In this document: in pieces, positions 5,872 through 9,931 of the stretch | How the letters are laid out: every line of letters begins with the position of its first letter | How positions within the stretch are numbered: the first letter of the stretch is position 1 | From: JAIPGX01 sp041650475 | GTDB taxonomy: Bacteria; Babelota; Babeliae; Babelales; UASB340 | DNA length: 9,931 nucleotides | Assembly: GCA_041650475.1 (NCBI GenBank) | Contig: JBAZLD010000023.1 | Coordinates: 1-9,931, forward strand | Direction: 5' to 3' | Made by a program: the position numbers and the translations under genes | The notes under the pieces: model-generated | Told to the model about the DNA's origin: nothing | Seen by the model: the letters and a program-made list of their open reading frames with translations, nothing else | The model's database searches: none

Positions 5872-7104
5872 ATGGACAAAATTATAAAAACCCATATTGG
5901 TGAGATTAAGAGTATTGACGAAAAGAATTTTACTGTGGAAGCAGTGGTTTCTGATGATACCATTGACAGATACCAGGAAGTGATAAAAGTAGATGCATGG
6001 AAGAGGGGTTTAGGGTCATATAAGAAACATGGACCACTGCTTTCCAGTCATAATTACGGTAGCCTTCTAAACCAAATTGGGGTGGCAGAAAGAGTGAGAG
6101 TGGAAGATAATGCACTTGTTGCTAAGTTTAAATACTTTGTTGGCAATGGGAATGCTGAAGCAGACTGGGCGTTTCATCTTGCTAAACAAGGTCTCGCTGC
6201 TTATTCAGTTGGGTTCCTACCCCGTCCTGGGGGCTATGAAACAGCCAATTGGGACGATGAGGATGTTAAATCGGGTAAGAAACCTGTAAGAACGTATACT
6301 GACGTAGAACTTCTTGAAATTTCACAGGTAACAGTTCCAGCCAACCCTTCGGCACTTCAGAAGAGTATGGGTGAAAATAAAGATGAGTTTATGAAAGATT
6401 ATTATGAGTTGGTACAGCAGAAATTATTCTCCTCACAGGAAGAAATCATACCTTTAGAGAATGAAGATATTTCTGATATGGTTACTAAAGATTTAGGGGA
6501 TGAAGCAATAACTAAACCTGATACTGAGGGCTATGTTCATATTGGTGTAGACGAAGGTAATCATAGTGATCACAAGATAAGAACTATGTCGATTTCTAAA
6601 GAGGAAGGTATTCAGGCACATTATTGTGTAGATTGTAAGAAAATAACTGGTTATCTTTTCGACAAATCAAAAGGTTGGACTCATGAGAAAGCATCCGCTT
6701 GGGTGAAAGAGCATAATAAAATCATGGTAATGGGATGTTCCCCAGAAGACCTTTATAAGTTAGCTATAGAATATGATAAATTAACCGAAGAGGATAAAAA
6801 GAAACCTAAAGGTGGATGTAAATCAGAGGAGGATGAAGAGATGATATTGAAGGCGATAGAAGATTTTAAGAAAGAGATAACCGAGAAGATTGATAAGATT
6901 GAATCTAGGTTAACCAAATGGGATGATGAGGATGCTAAGATTCAGGAAGAATTAGAAACTCTAGCCAATGCTATTGATGAGCAGGGCAGAAAAGATGAAG
7001 AAGATGCTGTTACGAAGCAGATAGAAGAGGATGAAGATTACATAAAAAGTGTCTTAACTGATATGCAGAGCTTTACAGCCAAATTTTCCGTTCAGTCGAA
7101 ATGA
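5872..7104 (+). CDS. Prohead (capsid maturation) protease, S78/HK97 type, with long scaffold-like C-terminal extension
   Basis: A 410-residue protein with a GGAGGA ribosome site before ATG 5872. Residues 1-~165 are a herpes-like/HK97 prohead protease: His60 in LLSSHNYG, Ser112 in AYSVGFLPRP, and the ELLEISQVTVPANPSA block at 146-161, all matching the family's conserved positions. It would cleave scaffold and the capsid N-terminus inside the procapsid. Residues ~215-285 form a second module (H-K-I-R-T at 234-238, CVDC at 252-255, GYLFDKSKGWTHEKASAWVKEH at 260-281, cited for its F-x(5)-W-T-x-E-x-A-x-x-W-V pattern). Such modules recur at the ends of phage proteases and related head proteins; their role is unclear. 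Residues ~320-410 are a highly charged coiled coil, probably scaffold. HK97 gp4 itself is about half this length. The scaffold part can probably also start at ATG 6841. Confidence 0.92.
   Translation: MDKIIKTHIGEIKSIDEKNFTVEAVVSDDTIDRYQEVIKVDAWKRGLGSYKKHGPLLSSHNYGSLLNQIGVAERVRVEDNALVAKFKYFVGNGNAEADWAFHLAKQGLAAYSVGFLPRPGGYETANWDDEDVKSGKKPVRTYTDVELLEISQVTVPANPSALQKSMGENKDEFMKDYYELVQQKLFSSQEEIIPLENEDISDMVTKDLGDEAITKPDTEGYVHIGVDEGNHSDHKIRTMSISKEEGIQAHYCVDCKKITGYLFDKSKGWTHEKASAWVKEHNKIMVMGCSPEDLYKLAIEYDKLTEEDKKKPKGGCKSEEDEEMILKAIEDFKKEITEKIDKIESRLTKWDDEDAKIQEELETLANAIDEQGRKDEEDAVTKQIEEDEDYIKSVLTDMQSFTAKFSVQSK
6827..6832 (+). promoter_or_regulatory. Consensus internal ribosome binding site before ATG 6841
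   Basis: A perfect AGGAGG eight bases before an in-frame ATG, inside the protease gene. The spacing is ideal. A caveat is that the same bases encode a Glu/Asp run (EEDEE), so the match could be a by-product of the acidic peptide. Confidence 0.55.
6841..7104 (+). CDS. Putative nested scaffold protein (C-terminal 87 residues of the protease)
   Basis: Starting at Met324 of the protease frame, this would give an 87-residue, strongly charged, probably coiled-coil protein (MILKAIEDFKKEITEKI...) ending FTAKFSVQSK. Nested scaffolds made from an internal start in the protease gene are an established arrangement in some phages, such as lambda C/Nu3. No other scaffold gene is visible between the portal and the capsid gene. 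Residues 341-349 (DKIESRLTK) resemble the coiled coil at the capsid N-terminus (KDIESRMT), as expected if both pack in the procapsid core. It is inferred from the ribosome site and layout. Confidence 0.5.
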   Translation: MILKAIEDFKKEITEKIDKIESRLTKWDDEDAKIQEELETLANAIDEQGRKDEEDAVTKQIEEDEDYIKSVLTDMQSFTAKFSVQSK

Positions 7105-7130
7105 CAGTGAACAAGGAAACTATTTATATA
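7101..7130 (+). promoter_or_regulatory. Weak candidate sigma-A-like promoter before the capsid gene
   Basis: ATGACA (7101-7106, five of six to TTGACA) is followed after 18 bases by TATATA (7125-7130, four of six to TATAAT); TATAAC at 7127-7132 is an alternative with 20-base spacing. An extra promoter for the most abundant virion protein would make sense, but phage late operons often have none, and AT-rich DNA gives such matches by chance. Confidence 0.22.
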
Positions 7131-7158
7131 ACACAAATTAATTAGGAGGAATTTAATT

Positions 7159-8343
7159 ATGGAAATTAAAGAAATGTTAGATGCACAGATGAAGTATTTG
7201 ACAGATATGGGAGCTACTGTTGAGGAAATCAACAAAGCTCAGAAGAGTTTCGAAACAAGAATTAAGGATATTGAAAGTAGAATGACTCCTTCAAGAGTCG
7301 GTCCTCTTCCTGGTTTGGAAGATGAGGCAAAGAATTTCTCGTTTCTAAGAGCAGTTCGGTCTATGGTTACGAATGACTGGAGTGAGTCTGGTTTTGAGAA
7401 AGAAGTTTTTCAGCAGGCTCGTAAAAGAGCAATGTCAGTTGGTACTGATTCTTCAATGGGCTATTTTGTTCCCAATGAGATTCTTGCTGGCTACATAGAG
7501 CTTTTGAGAGCAGAGTCAGTATTATTTCAGTTAGGAGCTACGGTTCTTGACAATCTACAGGGTATTCCTGTGACTTTACCGAAACAGACTGGTGGAGCTA
7601 CTGGTTACTGGGTAGGTGAGAATGAGCCTATAACTGAGTCAGAGCTAACCACAGGCATGATTAGCTTAACTCCTAAGAAAGTTGGGGCATTGGTTAAGGT
7701 TTCTAACGAAACTTTGAAATACACCAATCCTTCAGCAGAAGCCTTGATTAGAAATGACCTGTTTACGACAATTGCTTTAAAGATTGACTATGCTGGTTTT
7801 AAGGGTAGTGGTTCCGAGCATGAGCCTAGGGGTATAGCTAATACTCCTAGTATTAATACTGTCGCTATTGGTGATAATGGTGGTACTGTAACTTTTGACC
7901 ACCTCTATGATATGCAGTATGCACTTCAGGCAGCTAATGCTTATAGAGGAAAACTTGGTTTCGTTTTCCACCCAGCAGTAAGGCGTAGACTGGTTAAGAC
8001 GAAAATTGCTCAGTATACTAGTGATACTGGCGGTGATTATGTAATTCAGCCTATGGTTTCTGACCAAGCTCTAGTTTCTTGGATGGGACATCCCTACAAG
8101 ATGACTACGCAGCTTCCTATCAACCTTACAAAAGGTAATTCCAAAAACTGTACAGAAGTTTATTTTGCTAACTGGGCAGAGCTTTTAATAGGTATGTGGG
8201 GTGGAATAGAACTGATGGCTTCGAAGGAAACTTCAACTGCTTTCCAGACTGACCAGACTTGGGTGAGAATCCTTCAGTCGGTTGATATTCAGGTTCGTCA
8301 TGCGGAGTCTTTCTGCCTGATTAATGATGTTACAATAGCGTAA
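7159..8343 (+). CDS. Major capsid protein, HK97 fold
   Basis: A 394-residue protein with a strong AGGAGG ribosome site before ATG 7159. Residues 1-~45 form a short coiled-coil delta (scaffold-like) region. Residues 94-126 (SVGTDSSMGYFVPNEILAGY, then LLRAESV) are the classic entry to the mature HK97-type shell subunit. Further family landmarks are GYWVGENEPITES, the KKVGALVKVSNETLKYTNP stretch (residues ~174-192), GSGSEHEPRGIANTP and a Q-V-R-H block near the end. The prohead protease probably removes roughly the first 90 residues; the basic stretch QARKRAMSVG (86-95) is a likely site, but the exact bond cannot be read from sequence. The delta region is shorter than the roughly 100 residues of HK97 gp5, consistent with extra scaffold coming from the protease C-terminus. 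It forms the icosahedral shell. Confidence 0.96.
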   Translation: MEIKEMLDAQMKYLTDMGATVEEINKAQKSFETRIKDIESRMTPSRVGPLPGLEDEAKNFSFLRAVRSMVTNDWSESGFEKEVFQQARKRAMSVGTDSSMGYFVPNEILAGYIELLRAESVLFQLGATVLDNLQGIPVTLPKQTGGATGYWVGENEPITESELTTGMISLTPKKVGALVKVSNETLKYTNPSAEALIRNDLFTTIALKIDYAGFKGSGSEHEPRGIANTPSINTVAIGDNGGTVTFDHLYDMQYALQAANAYRGKLGFVFHPAVRRRLVKTKIAQYTSDTGGDYVIQPMVSDQALVSWMGHPYKMTTQLPINLTKGNSKNCTEVYFANWAELLIGMWGGIELMASKETSTAFQTDQTWVRILQSVDIQVRHAESFCLINDVTIA

Positions 8344-8350
8344 CTTATAT

Positions 8351-8371
8351 AGGGGGAGAGACCCTCCCCCT
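8351..8371 (+). terminator. GC-rich stem-loop after the capsid gene (weak terminator or mRNA-stability element)
   Basis: AGGGGGAG (8351-8358) pairs perfectly with CTCCCCCT (8364-8371) around the loop AGACC, seven bases after the capsid stop. It is followed by TTAAAATTTA rather than a T-run, so termination would be partial at best. It may protect abundant capsid mRNA from 3' decay, or set lower expression of later genes. The inner CCTCC can also pair with the GGAGG of the next gene's ribosome site. Confidence 0.5.
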
Positions 8372-8394
8372 TAAAATTTAGGAGGTAAAAAATT

Positions 8395-8817
8395 ATGCTT
8401 AGAGATTTAGGAAATATGATAGCTTCGCAGGTGACGATTTCACCTCAGACAATTGGGGCAACTGGCAGTGCTTCAGTGGATGGTGTTGGTGTTGATAGGT
8501 TGGGGTATGAGTCTGCTGTGTTTGTGTTTAATAATTCAGCAGTAAAAGCCATCACCACAGTTCCTACAGGCATTACAATTACATGTACCGTTCAGGAATC
8601 TAGCGACAACAGTACTTTTACTGCTGTTTCTGGGTATTCTGAGGAATGTGTTGTAACAAATACCTATACTCAGACTGAAATTGAAGTTGCAGACCTTAAG
8701 GGTTTCAAGAGATATGTTAGAGGTTACATGTCTTATGGTTCCGTTGGTGGTTCTGGAGACTTTATTGTTGTTTCAGCTACTGTAGTTCTGGGTTCGCCTA
8801 CTGAATATCCTGTGTAG
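8395..8817 (+). CDS. Beta-rich capsid-associated protein (decoration-like), family of unclear role
   Basis: A 140-residue protein starting ten bases after an AGGAGG site. It begins MLRDLGNMIASQVTISPQTI and ends VVLGSPTEYPV. Between lie regular strand-like stretches, including SAVFVFNNSAVKAI, CTVQESSDNSTFTAVSG and KRYVRGYMSYG. This layout (an L-R-D start, an E-S-x-D-x-x-x-F-x-x-V block, an R-Y-x-R strand and a V-x-L-G-x-P-x-x-x-P-V end) is one often seen in the gene directly after the capsid gene of HK97-type phages and prophages. Its place right after the capsid gene suggests a head decoration or stabilising protein, but I know of no firm function for the family. There is no signal peptide or membrane segment. 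It uses a TAG stop, unlike its neighbours. Confidence 0.8.
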   Translation: MLRDLGNMIASQVTISPQTIGATGSASVDGVGVDRLGYESAVFVFNNSAVKAITTVPTGITITCTVQESSDNSTFTAVSGYSEECVVTNTYTQTEIEVADLKGFKRYVRGYMSYGSVGGSGDFIVVSATVVLGSPTEYPV

Positions 8818-8845
8818 TGAAAAAAAGATGTAATGGGGGGAAACC

Positions 8846-9145
8846 ATGAAAACAGTAGTTAGAAAGAGCTACGTAGTGATGCACAACAGTATGAGGTTTA
8901 CAGAGGGGATGGAAATCCCCTCTGACCTCCTACCAATAGTTAAAAAGAATCAGGGTTGGAAACTTGAGGTGAAAGACGATGGCAAGGAAAAAGGCAAGAA
9001 CAGCTCCGATACACGAATCGGAAACGGAGAAGAATCGGAAGAACAAGTCAAAGGACAAGAAGAAGAAAAAGAAGAAGAAATAAATCTTTCTGATTTTAAG
9101 AAAGATAAAATGGTGCATGAACAGAAAGTAAGAAAAAGAGGATAA
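8846..9145 (+). CDS. Small conserved-type head-region protein with a highly charged C-terminal tail
   Basis: A 99-residue protein with a G-rich ribosome site (GGGGGGA, 8835-8841) before ATG 8846. Residues 1-~42 look like a small folded module (V-V-M-H-N-S-M-R-F-T-E-G-M-E-I), similar in pattern to short phage proteins with an H-N-G-x-R-Y-x-x-G-x-x-I motif placed between capsid and connector genes. Residues ~43-99 are almost entirely charged or polar (Lys, Glu, Asp, Ser, Gly), probably disordered, and end in the basic KVRKRG. The gene carries a 10-bp RNA hairpin (8901-8924), and its charged tail overlaps a second short frame at 8979-9083. The function is unknown; a head-completion or adaptor role is suggested only by position. 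Confidence 0.75.
   Translation: MKTVVRKSYVVMHNSMRFTEGMEIPSDLLPIVKKNQGWKLEVKDDGKEKGKNSSDTRIGNGEESEEQVKGQEEEKEEEINLSDFKKDKMVHEQKVRKRG
8901..8924 (+). promoter_or_regulatory. Perfect 10-bp stem with GNRA-type tetraloop inside a coding region
   Basis: CAGAGGGGAT (8901-8910) pairs with ATCCCCTCTG (8915-8924) around the four-base loop GGAA, which fits the stable G-N-R-A class. It lies about 55 bases after the start codon of the small charged protein. Perfect pairing of this length within a gene is unlikely to be dictated by the peptide alone. Its role is unknown; it might pause ribosomes, bind a protein or limit downstream expression. Confidence 0.55.
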
Positions 9146-9151
9146 TAATCT

Positions 9152-9769
9152 ATGAGCATAATGCTCGTACCTTTAGCAACAGTTAAAGCATTTTTAGAAA
9201 TAGATGCAGCTAAAACTGACTATGATAGCCTATTAGTTACTATTATAAAGTACGTTTCTGGAAGATTTGAAACGTTTCTTAACAGAAAACTACAGAAGGC
9301 AGAACGTACTCAGTATTTTGATGCTGGAAGAACCAAGTACTTTTTAGAGGCATTTCCTATTGATTCAACTGCTTCTTTAACTGTTACATTGGATGATACT
9401 ACGCAGACTGTTAATGATGATTACTGGGTATGGCCTACTTTAGGACTTCTACGGTTTGATTATTCTACCTCTTATACAGAACCAAGAGAATTGTGTGTCA
9501 CCTACACTGGTGGGTATGCTATAACTGACACAGCAATAGGCATCTCTGGAATTAGTACCGTTACGGAAACAGTTTTACTGGAAGTGCCAGACGACTTAGC
9601 CTTTGCTTGTTTGTTACAGACTACTTTTGTGTTTAGGAGAAGGAAAGATATTGGGTTAAGCTCAGTGTCTATGCCAGATGGTTCTATTAATACTATATTT
9701 GCTGCGGAACTTTTACCAGAGGTTAAACGTATCCTGATGACCTATAGAAAGATACCTACGGATTACTAA
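9152..9769 (+). CDS. Head-tail connector (gp6-like neck adaptor)
   Basis: A 205-residue protein starting nine bases after AGAGGA (9137-9142), which overlaps the end of the preceding gene. The N-terminal helical part (LATVKAFLEIDAAKTDYDSL, then I-I-K-Y-V-S-G-R-F-E-T-F-L-N-R-K-L) is the usual opening of HK97 gp6-like connectors. The middle is strand-rich (YFLEAFPIDSTASLTVTLDD, YWVWPTLGLLRFDY) and reaches the typical VTYTGGYA. The end has V-P-D-D-L-A-F-A and an FRRRKDIGLSSVSMPDGS block seen in longer members. Such proteins form a ring below the portal and prepare the head for tail joining. Position after the capsid genes fits. ATG 9161 is a less likely alternative start. Confidence 0.85.
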   Translation: MSIMLVPLATVKAFLEIDAAKTDYDSLLVTIIKYVSGRFETFLNRKLQKAERTQYFDAGRTKYFLEAFPIDSTASLTVTLDDTTQTVNDDYWVWPTLGLLRFDYSTSYTEPRELCVTYTGGYAITDTAIGISGISTVTETVLLEVPDDLAFACLLQTTFVFRRRKDIGLSSVSMPDGSINTIFAAELLPEVKRILMTYRKIPTDY

Positions 9770-9931
9770 TGATAACTTTTAAAGTTACAAAGAGTAAATT
9801 ACCTGATAAGTTAAGAAATTTAGGTAAAGATATTTTACCTTTTATCAATGACTATATCTTTCGTAGGATAAATTCTGATTTAGAACATGCTGTTGGTTTG
9901 ATAGCCAAAACATACATTTATCAAAAGCTAA
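9769..9931 (+). CDS. Start of a further head-tail joining or tail-completion gene (partial)
   Basis: ATG 9769 overlaps the connector stop as TAATG, a sign of translational coupling, and the frame stays open to the window edge (54 codons). The product starts MITFKVTKSKLPDKLRNLGK and continues with an amphipathic helix-like stretch. The next gene after a gp6-like connector is commonly a second neck or HK97 gp10-like protein; that assignment rests on gene order, not on a clear motif. Confidence 0.7.
   Translation, partial: MITFKVTKSKLPDKLRNLGKDILPFINDYIFRRINSDLEHAVGLIAKTYIYQKL

Noticed and set aside
5963..5968. TTGACA boxes inside genes (also 7199-7204)
   Set aside because: Neither has a matching -10 box at proper spacing, and both lie in clear coding sequence.
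8930..9159. Minus-strand Phe/Ser-rich ORFs opposite the charged tail
   Set aside because: They are the antisense of a Lys/Glu-rich coding run (TTC/TTT-rich) and have no ribosome site; all other genes are on the + strand.

Overview
This window looks like the head-gene block of a tailed phage or prophage with an HK97-type capsid, infecting a low-GC Gram-positive host (Bacillota, plausibly a clostridial or bacillar spore-former). The reasons are AT-rich coding, strong AGGAGG/AAGGAG ribosome sites before most genes, tight same-strand packing, stop usage consistent with the standard bacterial code, and a small gene resembling Spo0E-like regulators. Every supported gene is on the + strand. I saw no tRNA, rRNA, CRISPR array or insertion sequence. 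The longest stretch without a clear large gene (5615-5871) holds two small candidate ORFs.

Layout. 1-54 is the tail of an upstream gene. 61-2046 encodes a 661-residue protein, about 88% of which is a Ser/Thr/Pro/Ala/His tetrapeptide repeat between short unique ends. 2058-2372 encodes a small predicted beta-sandwich protein. 2435-5614 is one reading frame holding an HK97-type portal, a complete 363-residue LAGLIDADG intein inside the portal, an acidic linker and a Mu F/SPP1 gp7-like head morphogenesis domain. 5611-5679 and 5676-5843 are two tiny overlapping ORFs; the second resembles Spo0E-like proteins. 5872-7104 is a prohead protease with a long C-terminal extension. That extension ends in a charged coiled coil with its own in-frame start and consensus ribosome site (6841), so it probably also yields a separate scaffold. 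7159-8343 is the major capsid protein. 8395-8817 is a beta-rich, capsid-associated type protein. 8846-9145 is a small protein with a highly charged tail. 9152-9769 is a head-tail connector, and 9769 to the end is the start of another neck or tail-joining gene.

How the genes would work together. The portal-MuF polyprotein nucleates the procapsid after the intein excises itself. Capsid subunits assemble around the scaffold supplied by the protease C-terminus and the capsid protein's own short N-terminal coiled coil. The protease then removes these parts, and the connector genes close the neck for tail attachment. The repeat protein is probably a virion surface fibre or stalk, but its role is inferred.

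Most unusual points: the giant S-x-T-x repeat protein; the portal intein with a non-canonical Ser-Gln end at its downstream splice junction; the portal-MuF fusion; the likely nested scaffold start; the degenerate Spo0E-like microgene; and several RNA hairpins, including a 10-bp stem capped by a GNRA-type tetraloop inside a coding region.
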